64,000 bases of DNA. It comes from Straminergon stramineum (lineage: Eukaryota > Streptophyta > Bryopsida > Hypnales > Calliergonaceae). The stretch is from positions 33,964,547-34,028,546 of the forward strand of contig OY987263.1 of the NCBI GenBank assembly GCA_963920665.1, read 5' to 3'. The notes beneath the pieces are model-generated. The model did no database searches. It was not told the origin of the DNA and worked only from the letters and a program-made list of their open reading frames with translations. Position numbers and translations under genes: made by a program. This document shows positions 36,601 through 48,318 of this stretch, in pieces. Each line of letters begins with the position of its first letter. Position 1 is the first letter of the stretch.

Positions 36601-39562
36601 TACCAGAGCAGGAGATTCCTTAAATATTGTATTATATACTGATTTCGTCGATGGCATGTAACTGAGAACCTGTCTGAAGCTTTAGGATTATCAATTTGCC
36701 CATGCTCTAATGGAACCTCATCATGGTGCTGCAACCGTTCCATTTCAATCTGCTCAAAAAAAAATTGGAAATACTAAGCCCGAAATTAGACAGTCACTTA
36801 ATCTTATCATTGGGAGTTACTGTAGGAGGTTCACATTTTACACCACAACATGAAAAAACGAGATTTTTCGGGCATAAAACTTATTACTCCAAAAAGTTAA
36901 CGTGCTCCAAGACGGGTAAGTCCAGATCGAATTTCCAATAGCTACCGGTATGATGGAAGATCAGTTAAATCTGAAGGTGAAAAAATAACATACCTTGCAA
37001 AGCTTTGCAGTGTCATAGTCCTCAACTTCAACAGCTGCAAATTTTCGACGCTCCAGCTGCTTCATCTTCTTTCCCAGTTCTTTCAACCTCTCAATCAAAA
37101 TCTGTACATACCTGAAATGGTAAGCTACAGGAATTTGCATGAAAATTCTACAGAAATTGGACTGTTACCACTTGGATAGTTCTCCTCAAGATTCTTCTAT
37201 CCAGACGTAGGCAGAGAGCTCTCTCATATACGGTGGCGACAAGCTAGAAAGTGTAATCTAACCTTCACTTGGGTTACGGTCAAGCAAGTAGGCTTTCTGT
37301 AAAGGTCTCTAGTAAAATAAGACTGTTGATCTGTAAAGGAAAAACAGTAGAGTTGAATCCTACTACCTTCAAACGTTTCGCCTCATCGTAGTCTTCATTC
37401 CCAACTGCCATAATTTTGTCCTGAAACAACTGCCACCAACAAATAGGCACAATGCACAAGTAAGGTGAAGCCAAGCCGCAATATTGACCGCTCTAGTACA
37501 TTCAAAAGAACAAAGATGTGCATTATTTTCCACACGCACCTGACGAAGACGAGTTCCTGTGGCGGAATCAACTTCTGCAAAGTCAAAGTCAACTGCTTTA
37601 GGGCTTGGAGCTTGTGTTCTGGTATCCATCCCCTTCGTACATGCAACCTGTATCCTGGATACATACGCACTGCTCATCATACACAGGTTTTGAATGCTCT
37701 ATATTTGCAAAATCAAAGTTCTCCAGCCATTTCATCTCTCGCCCATGATTTCTACCTCTCGTTTGCGATGCTTTCACAATTACAGTTGACAGTGCAGTTT
37801 GTGACCGAGCACACATTCATGTACGTTTCAGCAAAGTTTCCTACATTTAAGAAGATTTCAAATTCAAAATATTGCATTAAGAGAAAAGAATTCCGACGAC
37901 CAGATTGTTGAACTGAGACAGTACATAGACACATGAGAGGGCGTTGTAACATCATGTCGGTTGAAATACTCCATCTGCTGGCCTTCAAGTGGGTCACCTG
38001 TAATGATAACCGCCATTAAACCCACCTGCAAAATCCTCCAAGGACACTCTGAAGTTTAGAACAGACCAAATGGTCAAAGTGACCATTACATAACTTCAAA
38101 TTTGAAATAATTCATCAGAATTGAGCAAGCTCTTATGCTGCCACGCAGGTAGTATGTAGATGTATACATGGGAAAGAATCCATAATCGAGTCTGCTGCTG
38201 ATTTTCCGAGAAAACGAAGGGCAGTACGAAAAAGGATGAGATACAGAAGAAAATGTAACGTACTTGATTGTAAACATTCAACTTATTGGTGTAGCAGTTA
38301 TGAAGCAGTAACCTAATGGCTGCTGCTGAAGAGTCCACGTAAATGCTCTTTAGCTCCCTTGCTTGATGGCCACTTCGATCATTTGGATCCAGTGATAAGT
38401 ATCTGAAGTAATCACAAAATGAAGTTATCCTCGTAGAATTATTCTGAAGCTTGCCACTACACCAGAAATGAAACCCATCGTGAAGAACCATCGAAGGCTG
38501 CTACTAATCAATCGTTACGTATTGTGCAATGGACTGTGTGTCACAACATGTTCGAAAATTCAGTAAAGCAAAGCACAATTCCTTCAGTGCCACTGTGAAG
38601 TAATAGTGCAACTGCAATCAGAAGAGAAAAGAGCATTCGGCTGCAGAAGAGCAGAGAAGGAACATGAGAGGCATCCGTTCAGATGCAATTTGAAGGTGAA
38701 GATTTGCATCACAAAATCCCTCAGCACACGCACCAGTGTCATCCTATTTATTGGCAGAAGGGGTTTACCCGAGGCGCTTCATCTGCCCAATAGCCTGATC
38801 GCCATGAACATAAGGATTCATCATGCTCACAAAAACCTCCACCTTCGAAGGAATCTACAAAGCGTCATGTTTAAGGCTAGTTGAGCGTCAAAGGGAAAAA
38901 CATGAAGGAAACCCTAAGTTCACCTTAAACATGTTAGACCAAGAAGCATGTGAGCCTAGAAGATTTACAGAACTGCTGTACAAATTGAAACTATAACCGA
39001 CGTGCAGGTATTTGGTCTTAGTCAGAAGTGCGAACTAATTGAAAATCAACACGCAGTATGCAATGTTGAAGAACTTAAGGCTTATGCTAAAGTCGAAATC
39101 TAGGACTCGCTGCACTCGAAACAAGACACATAAGCATGTGCGACATAAAAATGCAAGTCAAATAGTCTCAATAACTCTCGTAAACATCTTATATTATGGA
39201 AGAACTCTCGTAGAAAAGGCTCCACATTGAAGGAAGAATTGAAGAAGAGAGACCAAAATTGGTCTCCGAAGGGAGCTTCACCTTGAATTCGTGGCATAGC
39301 AACTGCATATTGATAATGCGCGATGGTTGCTGCAACTCCAACACTATCTCTTGAGGGAAAAAGCAAGATCTGTAGCCTTTAAAAAATTAGCATTCCCCAA
39401 GCAGTTTCGCATGACCTAGAAAAACAAAACAATATTTTGCTCAAATCGGGTGGACAGGTGCCCCAAATCAATACGGAATGCGACGCACCTGGAGCTTTGC
39501 CAACCTCGACCTAACACACCCTTGTTCAGCTCACTGGCAGGAAAGTCTTCATCCTGCGTCAT
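30669..39562 (-). CDS. CEP104: CEP104-like ciliary tip protein (jelly-roll, TOG, zinc fingers)
   Basis: CEP104 binds tubulin at the growing distal tip of cilia. Clear coding exons: 39562-39489, 39369-39282, 38854-38769, 38402-38264, 38025-about 37900, then 37420-37367, 37101-36994, 36749-36670, 36477-36420, 36253-36082, 35902-35753, 35233-34333, 33931-33862, 33375-33160, 32933-32688, 32430-32191, 31904-31788, 31626-31474, 31259-31048, 30885-30669. Splice phases agree in both runs. In order: an N-terminal jelly-roll (DEDFPASEL, FFPQEIVLEL, KRLGYLSLDPND, ARELKSIYVD, NVYNQVGLMAVIITGD); paired short helices (EDYDEAKRLK, EDYDTAKLCK); a long Ser/Pro-rich linker; a TOG-like helical array (HWQLREKALQCL, GEVRNAAIKVTTEVYRLMG); then C-terminal CxxC zinc fingers (CLFCGKQ, CSNCGQIVEISSLKDH, CQKCYLAV, CPLCYR) ending in HAS. 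One or two exons between 37,880 and 37,540 (including ENFDFANIEHSKPVYDEQ and AVDFDFAEVDSATGTRLRQ) are real but not joined with confidence. The ATG at 39562 follows an in-frame stop; the first jelly-roll strand known from animals is not seen, so an upstream exon is possible. Confidence 0.9.
33456..33767. mobile_element. TTAA-family TIR element, copy D, in a CEP104 intron
   Basis: The left end CCCCTAAGAGACCCTG follows TTAA (33452-33455). The right end, on the other strand, is CCCCTAAGAGTCCCTG, next to TAAA. It is 312 bp and lies wholly in the intron between the exons ending at 33862 and starting at 33375. Non-coding. Confidence 0.68.
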
Positions 39563-40703
39563 GGCGCCCAAAGAGTCGTATTAAGGAGCACGCCGGAGTG
39601 CCAAAATAACCACAGAAGCTAACACTTGAAACCATTACAACATCGTCTCTCATACACACGTCTCATACTCCATGCGACCCCGTCTCTAAGTAACAGAAAT
39701 GGAAGAAAAGTTTGCGAATATTGTGATGGAAATGGGTTGTTTGCGGTACCTGGCTGGAGCATGAGACCACTGCAAAGGGTACAGTCTTTGCAGTCGAAGA
39801 AGCGTCGTTGCTCTTCTCTTCGCCTGTGCAGACACCATTGGTCATCGAAGACCGCAAAGAGCTTGGCTTCGCGTTCACGCTGCTCATGATCAACCTGCGT
39901 CAAATTTCAATTTCAATCTGACTCCACCTCGGCCAATTCGGCTCTCTACATTCGAAATGGACACCCTGCCCCTCCACAAACGTTGTAGATCGACCAGCAA
40001 TTCAAACTCTCGCAGCCACACTTCACAATAGTCCAATTCCTCGTCAAGAAGCTCCAAATTTGCCTCCAATGACGTTCTTGTCGAGAACACAAACGCAGGA
40101 AGGTGCACTCGGCTCACCAGCCTGCCCAGAAGGGTGCAAAATGCTCACAGACACGCCTAATCAAAACAATCAGACGCGCTCCAATCCACAAAAGCGTTAC
40201 GTTACGTTACGTTAGACCATGACGCTGCTGATGGGTCAACCTTGGATGCCAATTGGCAACAAAACTCACAAGCCCCCGAGAGAACAGAGCCTCCGTCGTC
40301 TCCTGTTTCCTGTCGTTACGTCACAAGCGCCCCAGTCACCCTGCCAGCCCAAGCGCTCATCCAACGGCCATACTCTCATCCCACGGTTGCCAGTTTCCGA
40401 CTCACTTTTCACGGTAACGACGTAACGAAATCCTGTCCTAGCCCAGCGTCAGAAATTCGGGGTAAGTTAAATGGAGTTTCTCGTGAATTACGGACCTCAA
40501 ATTCTGGGGCCCAAAATGTGCATGAATTGGGGCCTCTGATGAAAGCAAAAGCTGAAGGACGGGTCGGATAAGGGGCTTCAGCCAAGTGTGGACCAGTGGC
40601 GCCAACCACCTTTGGGTAGCACTTCACTTCGCTCTAATAAGTTAGCAGTGCTGAGGCTGTTGCATTCTTGAAGGATTGAAGGATTGAAGGAGCGGCAGTC
40701 GCC
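39563..40703. promoter_or_regulatory. Head-to-head interval between CEP104 and CSP41b
   Basis: Divergent interval of about 1.1 kb. The part near CSP41b (40,200-40,700) is GC-balanced and has several cgttac/gtaacg words. The part near CEP104 holds minus-strand open frames at 40117-39890 (acidic, Leu/Glu-rich, no ATG) and 39903-39619 (Arg/Glu-rich with CxxC-like CKDCTLC), with a good acceptor before 39903 and a good donor near 39748. They may be 5' exons of CEP104 or of another gene; I could not join them in frame. Confidence 0.4.
40195..40214. repeat. CGTTA pentanucleotide repeat
   Basis: Four perfect cgtta units in the divergent promoter interval. Confidence 0.85.
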
Positions 40704-43700
40704 ATGGCCACCTCACAAGCGATTCTCGCGCAGGCGCTCCCAGCTGCCTCTTCCACGGCTTGCAGCACTTCTGGACTTTCCCGGCGGAAGCCTGTCGTGT
40801 TTACGAATCTCGTGGCTCCTTTCAAGGGCTCCGTGGCTGGTCTACGATGGGAGAGCCAGAGTTCTGTGCAAGCCAAGGTCGGCGAATTCTCTGGACTTTG
40901 CTTGTGGGTGCGCTTGGAAATGCTGCTGAAGCCATAGCTGGTGCCCTTGTTTGCGTTTTGAGTTTTCGATTTGTTTCGTGATTGTGGCAGCGATGGGATT
41001 CGTCGAGACTGGGTGTGGACATCGGCGGCGTCAAGGAAGCGACGACGGCTCGCAGGGCAGTGGTGACTGCTTCGGCTGTGGAGTCGAAGAATATTTTGAT
41101 GATGGGCGGGACGCGCTTCATTGGACTTTTCCTTGCGCGCGAGCTCATCAATGCAGGCCACCAGGTGCGCGCATGGATCCGCACTCGGCATTGCGACCTT
41201 ATAGCGCTTGGAACTCTGAAGGGACCAAGAATCCCAAATTGGGCGTCATGTTTGCTTAGCAGTTTTGTGCAGGCCATTTGGAGATTTTCTTTTGTTCAAT
41301 TTTATTTGTTTAGTGGTGAACCGACGCAATGTTCCTCACTGATTCTGGGGATAAGGTTTTTGGTTGTCTAAATTACGTTCTTCATAATGCGATCAGTCAA
41401 ATTGGTTATCTGAATCCTTGGTTGTTTGGGGGCTAACCTGTGAGTTCCCGCTCCCGTTTGGCAGGTGACATTGTTCACCCGAGGCAAAGCTCCAATCTGC
41501 CAGCAATTGCCCGGAGAATCTGATGATGAATTTGCCGACTATTCGTCCAAGGTAAGCAGACAAAATTCTGTTTTTGCAAGATCCGTTTCTAGCTTTGATG
41601 TCGTGGCCAAAGCATTGTAAATATTCAAGTGACTGAATCTCCACGAGTACCTTGCAAATTTCGCAGGTGAAGCACCTGCAAGGTGATCGTCAAGACTTTG
41701 ACGGCCTCAAGGAGAAGCTGAAGGGCTCAAACTTTAACATCGTCTACGACATCAACGGTAAATTCTCTTCAGCTCCTCGAATGCTGTGTGACTGCTGTAG
41801 AATTCTCTTGTCTATCTCGAAGGTCCGCTGTGGTTCGAAGAACTGTTGTCCCTCTCTATTTTGGCATGTTTGGGAGTCCTAACTTTGAGGTGGCAAGCAC
41901 GAATCGATCACGGAAATGACTTGACCCATGTTCATTCGTTGAAACAACAATATCTCCATATTACGGAGTGTCATAATATGAAAGTTAGACTGAATACAGA
42001 ATGCAATGTGCTCCGAGCCGAATTGTGGCTTTCTCTAATCACCCCCAATGAGGCAAGAATTGTAGCGCTGAAACAGACATGCCTGCTTTGTGACGCTGCT
42101 TGCATTTCTGATTCGAATTTTCAAGATATTTGGCATCTTGTAAAGATACCGAGAAAATTGTGATGATTTTGACCCTTTCCGATTTGGTTTTTTGCACATC
42201 AGGTCGTGAGGGAAAGGAGGTGGAGCCTATCTTGGAATCTCTGCCAGGACTGGAGCAGTAAGTCGCTTGCCATCCCGCACTAAATCCCTTAAGGATTAAG
42301 AAGTCCACAGTGGATCTTATGATTTTGGGGGTCCAGTTTTGAGTAGGTCAAATGGGGACTTTCTTTTGTTCAATTTGAATTTCGGTTTTGCTTGTTTTCT
42401 GACCAATTTTCTTCACTGATTCTGGTGCTATAAAGTTCGACCCTGTCCGAATTTGTTTTTTCACAATATGATAGATCAAATCCGTCATTTTGAAACCATG
42501 ATACCTTGGTCCTTTAGAGGTTAACCCAATCGGCTGTCTTGTCCTTGAATTGATGGAACTCCTCTGAACTGTAGGATATGTTTGCACGTGTGGCTTAGAG
42601 AAGAAGTTTCAATCGTGAAGCATGAAAGAATGCGATGCGGTTGTCGACAACTTTACACTTCAAGTTTCTATCTAAACCGCGTGTATGTTTTCTCATGAAG
42701 GTACATTTTCTGCTCGTCAGCAGGAGTTTACTTGAAGTCTGATCAACTCCCACACTTTGAGGTAATGTAATGCCTGAAGCCCAAATGCCTCATGTTGGTT
42801 TAGCAGTTTTGAGTAAGTCATATGCGGACGTTCTTTAGTATATTCTTATTTATTTTCCGACCAACGCATAGAATGTTCTTCACTGGTAAAATCTGTCCTC
42901 ATCAAAATCATATCTTTCACAATATGATCAATCAATTTGGACGTTCCAAACCAGAAATTCTTGTACTAAGCGGTATTCTCTTCGACGTTGTAATTCGAGT
43001 TGGTGTAGGGCTCGTAGTTTCCACTTGTATTTATGAAACCAAACCTTCGAACTTGTTGGCCTTGGCAGGTGGACGCAGTGGATCCCAAGAGCCGACACAA
43101 AGGAAAGTTGGACACGGAGACACTCCTGCAGAGCAAGGGAACCCCGTGGACCTCCATCAGACCAGTTTACATTTATGGGCCTCTCAACTATAACCCTGTG
43201 GAGGAGTGGTTCTTCCACCGCCTCAAGGAAGGCCGTCCCATCCCCGTTCCCAACTCTGGCTTGCAAATCACACAGCTCGGTCATGTCAAGGTGAGTGACT
43301 TCCCAATTGGACTGCGATTGCAAGTATGCTCTTGTTTGATCTCATTGTACTCGTTTGAACTTCTGGTACCTTCACTGATTTTAATTGCCCTTTCAGGACT
43401 TGGCTTCAGCATTCGTGAAGGTATTGAAAAACGAAAAGGCTTACGGCCAGGTTTACAACATCAGTGGTTCCAAGTATGTCACTTTTGACGGCATTGCCAA
43501 AGCTTGTGCTAAGGTATAACTCAATGGCATTGCCAACACTCCGCTTGGTGACATTATTACTGTCCGCTTTAGTTTGCACAGGTCTAATCAACAACCTTGT
43601 GACAGAAAGATATCCCACACTTTGTTGGTGCTCCAATAAATTTTCAGTTGATTTATGTAGTTTATCCATTGTTGACTTTACACTAGTGCAAGTATTAAGA

Positions 43701-44417
43701 ATGAGCATGAAGAGATGTCTGTCACATGGCTCCTGTACGCCACGCTAAGAATTTTTTGAATAACAAGGTTTCAAGCTCGGTGGATTGGTCACTTGTTACC
43801 TCAAGAGCGTTAAAAGATGATGTAAAAACCTTCGGTTATCTAGGCTTGTTATCTCGCCCCTATTTGCTTGTGGCGTTGGTTCAAATTTTAGTTTGTTATC
43901 TAGAGTGGTCCCAAGGGCATGCTAATTCTTGTGACTGCCAACAGTTCTGGTTGAATTTGGTTGGTTTAATCATTACGAGTGTTTAATCTCGAATATTGTG
44001 GCCACAGGCCGGTGGGTTCCCTGAGCCTCAAATTGTGCACTACAACCCCAAGGACTTCGACTTTGGCAAGAAGAAGGCCTTCCCCCTTCGGGACCAGGTA
44101 TGTCATCCTTCACTCACATGCTTGAACTAAAGTTACTAGCTCATGCTTTTAATATTGTTTCGAGTAGTATGGTTTCCCTTGGTGTCATGCTACTGACACC
44201 TGTTACCGTAATGGCTTTGTATTTGCAGCATTTCTTCACTTCCACAGAGAAGGCCGAAAAGGACCTCAACTTCACGCCCAAGTTGGGCTTGGTAGAAGGC
44301 CTGACCGACTCCTACAACTTGGACTTTGGTCGGGGAACTTTCCGCAAAGCAGCTGACTTCTCCACCGATGACATGATCTTCGAGAAATTGGGCATCAAAA
44401 CTGCGGTAGCTGCTTAA
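40704..44417 (+). CDS. CSP41B: Chloroplast stem-loop binding protein CSP41b (atypical SDR), ten exons
   Basis: Exons 40704-40877, 40991-41164, 41465-41551, 41667-41757, 42203-42257, 42701-42761, 43069-43290, 43397-43513, 44008-44097 and 44229-44417 give a continuous frame of 419 residues with GT-AG introns throughout. CSP41b is a chloroplast RNA-binding protein with an atypical SDR (epimerase-like) fold that helps stabilise plastid transcripts and ribosomes. Residues 1 to about 85 are a Ser/Ala/Arg-rich transit peptide. The nucleotide-binding-like strand-turn is GGTRFIG at 97-103. Other family blocks are VTLFTRGKAP, YDINGREGKEVEPIL, FCSSAGVYLKSD, DAVDPKSRHKGKL, WTSIRPVYIYGPLNYNPVEE, AGGFPEPQIVHYNPK and LTDSYNLDFGRGTFRK. 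The ATG at 40704 sits just before the transit peptide. Introns 2, 5 and 6 each contain a related repeat of about 205-230 bp. Confidence 0.96.
41211..41436. mobile_element. TTAA-family repeat in CSP41b intron 2
   Basis: The left end AACTCTGAAGGGACCAAGA resembles the family end AACCCCTAAAGGACCAAG. The right end is ccttggttgtttgggggctaacc. The interior shares ttttcttttgttcaatttta, cctcactgattctgg and ataatgcgatcagtcaaat with the other two intron copies. Confidence 0.5.
42293..42520. mobile_element. TTAA-family repeat in CSP41b intron 5
   Basis: It follows TTAA at 42289-42292 and is followed by TTAA at 42521-42524. The right end, on the other strand, is CCTCTAAAGGACCAAGG; the left end is degenerate. 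The interior matches the intron 2 and intron 6 copies, and the length (228 bp) matches the intron 2 copy. Confidence 0.55.
42769..42975. mobile_element. TTAA-family repeat in CSP41b intron 6
   Basis: It starts AATGCCTGAAGCCCAAATG and shares gcagttttgagtaagtca, ttccgaccaacgca, gttcttcactg and cacaatatgatcaatcaa with the neighbouring intron copies. The right end is decayed. Confidence 0.45.
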
Positions 44418-47008
44418 ATTCCCCCCTTTCCAAACAACCTGCAAGTAAAGTCAACATTTGTTCAAAAGCGACAGACTTGTACAACCGACTTAAGTGATTA
44501 AATATAATAGCATCGAATTTTACTTTCGTGTGTGTCGAGGTAGCCACTCTCATTTGCCTAATCATGTTCATCTTTCTCTCCATCTTGAAAATTTACAGTG
44601 CTAGATCAGCATGTGAGTTGGTTGTGGTTTGTGTATATTAATGGATACTACTGGAGCACAACAGAATTTGGGGTCCAAGCACAGATGTGCTCTCCATGTT
44701 GGCACGTCCAAAACTTTGTACGCAAAAGGAGTCTAGACCATACCATGATTTTGTGAATAGAAAGTGAATTCAAGGTCTTTGAGTGAACATCAGGGGTCAT
44801 CATACCTCAATTATGTCTTCTACAGGTTTAGGATTACATTGTTCTACACTTCACCAGTAGGAAATAGGAAGGATTGAGATTGGTGGTTCCAACAATTGCG
44901 GTCATCTCTACAACCTTGCTTGCGTTTGGTTGTTGCACTCCAATTCTGAAATAATCTATGACATTTGCAAGCAGCAGCGACTGGTTGTTTACAAAAAGGA
45001 TTTTGTGCCCAAGGACGTTTAATGTAACGTTTTGAACCCATGCAGATGAGGTGTCTTTGGTGAACACTTGAGATGGATGTAGTTTATTTGCCTCTATTTG
45101 GTTAAGGTTAAGAGTCTACAACTGCGGACTATTCTACCTCTATCCATTTGCTGTGGGGAACGTCTTGACTTGCTTAATAATCTTCTGTAGACGCCGCTGT
45201 GACCTGCTTAGTAATTTCAAAACTGTCGGTTCACAGAGCAAATAATGAATCGACCCCATCTTGTCAGTGACTCCAAGAAACACGGGAAATAAGTGATGAA
45301 AGCTCTTCGCCCTCCTAAACCCTGCTCTCCGCTTTGAAGTTCAGGATTAGGGTTTGGATCCTTCCGGTAGCTCAGTCTGCAAAATGGAAATCTTCAGCAT
45401 TCAATGACATGCTTCTGGCAGTTCAAAGTGCAGCTGGAAATTATGTGTTTGCTGGGGAACCCATGTCCTCTCGGGCGATGATTCCGTGCATGTTGGCTAG
45501 AGGGCTGCAAGTACTATTGACTGTCGGTCTCGCGCATGGCCAAGGCTTCTCCAACGCTTCATGTTCTCTGCATTCCACGATGCCTGACAGCCATCTCTCA
45601 GCACAGCTGCAGAAACTTCTTTAAGGATATCTCATTGAAAGTGAGGGTGCTGATTTTGTCTCAATGTAAAAGTAGGTATGAAACTAATGAATAATGCAAT
45701 CAATTGGCAAGCCCTTTGGGAGCTATGACCAAGTATGCCGTGAATTGTTTGTCGAATTGGTGTTGGCAAGCTTTTGGGATGAATTCAATGAATAATACCG
45801 TGAATTGATGTCGGCAAGCCTTTTTGATGGTTCAACGGCAAATTTAAAGATAAATCTAGTATACGCAGAATTTTGTATTCAGAAGAACAAACATTGATTC
45901 GTGTGCAGGTCTGAACTCCTAGAGAAAATATCATGGATATGAATTGATCGATATGACTCCGACGCGATCGAAGATTGACAGGCTCAGATCCATATCCATG
46001 GTGTGAGATTTGGCATGGTACTGTGTCATTGAAAACTTCCTCCTTTCTACACATATCGCTACTCTGAATTCCATGTTTACTCTCGAAGGAGAAAATTAAT
46101 CCTCCTCTGATGGACAACCAGGCTTGAGAATCATTCAAGGTGGAGATTGCAATGGACGATGCAAAACGGGATTCAAAAGAGACAACAGCAGCAGAGTCGA
46201 TCAAAGACCTCACTCTTGACGGAGAAGGTACTCGAATTTGCTCACCTCAGTCAGCAAATCGAATAACTACCGAGCCTACTATTGTCATATTCGTTAAGAT
46301 GCCGTGAAAAAATGTATCTCAAGTGCCCCGAGCTCTGAAGGTTAGGACTGGCGTAGATCTGAGGTTTCAGGCAGTCGATTGAGTCTGCGCCAATTCACTG
46401 AAATTAGACATTTTAACAGTTATTCAGAGCCTTATTGAGTTTCAGACCTAGAAGAATGCGCTTTGGAAGTGAATGTGATTGTACAATCCCAACATTTTAA
46501 CACAGAAACTCTGAAGATTGAAAGTAACACTTATCTTATTCACGTCAATGTCGTTAAATTAGTGGATTCTATGGCTAGCTTTGGCATCATTCAGGGCAAC
46601 GGAAACGTAATCCTGAAACGTAAACCTGTACCACTCCTAGTTAGTATTTCGAGCTTTGTGCAGACAAATGTCACAATATTTGGAACCCAGAATCGCACCA
46701 ATTTAACGATCGATTGTTGCACAGTCGTCAGTCCACAAAGTGCAGTCTATAGTTATTTTCGTCACCGCAGAGAGGGCGAGTAGCATGAGCACTTGATGAT
46801 GCACAACTTGATATTCAATTCAATGTATGGGATGCATGCCATTACGAATTGACACAAATTGGGCTACAAACCGGATAGAAGTTTATGTTGGAGACTTTGC
46901 TTTCCATTCCCAAACTGCCAAATTGGACATACGCATGCATTTACCGTGGAATGCATCCATGGATTCCGGTACTGACGTGATCAAGTGCGTGATGTGATGC
47001 ATCGACAG
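44418..47008. other. Spacer between CSP41b and the F-box gene
   Basis: Begins with the CSP41b 3' untranslated region. Open frames at 45334-45624 and 46463-46783 have no recognisable domain; the first starts only at TTG. An AAACCCTAAT-type motif (minus strand, 45346-45355) may mark a promoter. An upstream exon of the F-box gene may lie here but I could not place it. Confidence 0.45.
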
Positions 47009-48318
47009 AAGCCAGGGAGATTTCAACGAGAGAGGATGATGACAGCGACGAAGTCAGTGCCCAGCTTCGCGATGCTGCCGCGGCTGCGGCGAGCGTCGTC
47101 CCGAACCCGAGCTTGGCCGCGAATAGAGCGAGCTCCCTGCAGTTAGTATTGCACGGGAAGGCGATTCTGAACGGGAACGAGCCCGTGGCGACGGATTTGA
47201 TAGAAAACATCTGGAGTAAGCTCCCTGACGAGGTGATGGACTTGGTGCTGGCGTGGTTGCCTCTGTCGTCCTTCTTCCGCATGCGCTGCGTGTGCCGCAA
47301 GTGGAACCACATCATCTCGTCTCCTCACTTCCTCGACACGTACTCGCGCGTGCCGTTCCGCACGGCCTTCTTCCTGCACTTGATCCGCGTCAATGGCGTC
47401 CTCATGGCGGCCTGCCACGACCCCGTCGTCAACCGCTGGCAACGCTTGCCGCTCGACTGCATCCCCGTGAACGCTTACATCCACGGCGGCGCGGGCGGTC
47501 TGTTCTGCTGCCAGCGCGTCGTGAACGCGTTTCTGGTGCTCTCGGTGTGCAACCCGCTCACCAAAAAATGGCGCGACCTCCCGCCCATGCCGCATCTCAA
47601 CACGGCCACCTGCTTCGTGAAGATGGTAATCTCCCCAGCAAGTAGTAGCGGCGCCGCCTGCAGCTACAAGATCGTGCGCGTGGGGCAGCTGCAGCCGTTG
47701 CCGCCGGTGCGACACACCGGCGCGCGGATCGAGCTTTGCACGGAGGTTTACGACTCGGCCGCGGACGCCTGGGCACCCGTGGAGCACACCCCGACGGATC
47801 TCCGCTTCATCCAAGGCTGCTCGCTGTGCGATGGCGCCGTGCAATGCCGCACGTCCACCACGCGACGCATGGTGGCGTTCAACATGGAGCGGTCGCGCTG
47901 GACGGAGGTGTTCGCGCGCCACTTGGACCCCATTCTGGACTCCAAGCTGGTGGACTGTGACGGAAGACCGTTCCTCGTCACGCGCGTCTGGAAGGGCGGC
48001 CAGATGGAGAGCATCGATGTGTGGGGGCAGAAACCACGAGCCACGGGGAGCGACCCGTTTTCGGATGTGGAGTGGGAGGAAGTGGGTCGCATGCCGCCCG
48101 CGCTCTTTCAGCAGTGGAGCTCCAGTGCTGGGCTGTTCTACCATGTGGGCGTCGGGGACTTCATCTACTCCACGTGCTTGGCGAGAGGTGACACCAAGCT
48201 CATCACCTACAGCTTGAGGCTGCGCAAATGGCAGCTCATTGAGGGGTGCCCAGTGAGTCATATCAACACGTTCCTCGGGGGATTCGAGTTTCGGCCGCGC
48301 TTGGACGCCGCAGTCTAG
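47009..48318 (+). CDS. F-box protein with kelch/galactose-oxidase-like C-terminal half (5' end incomplete)
   Basis: A single long GC-rich frame ending at TAG 48318. The F-box is IWSKLPDEVMDLVLAWLP then FFRMRCVCRKWNHIISSPHF, the Skp1-binding motif of SCF ubiquitin ligases. It is followed by repeated beta-strand segments of kelch/F-box-associated type (VCNPLTKKWRDLPPMP, VYDSAADAWAPV, FNMERSRWTEVF, ITYSLRLRKWQLIEG). It probably selects substrates for ubiquitination; the target is unknown. The frame is open from a TGA at 46990-46992 and holds no ATG before the F-box: the first in-frame ATG is inside it (47236). The acidic and poly-Ala stretch before the F-box looks coding, so I infer a spliced upstream exon and take the acceptor gacag at 47004-47008. 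Alternatively the gene has lost its start. Confidence 0.82.

Noticed and set aside
45334..45624. 96-codon frame between CSP41b and the F-box gene
   Set aside because: It begins only at TTG, has no domain and no splice context that I can support.
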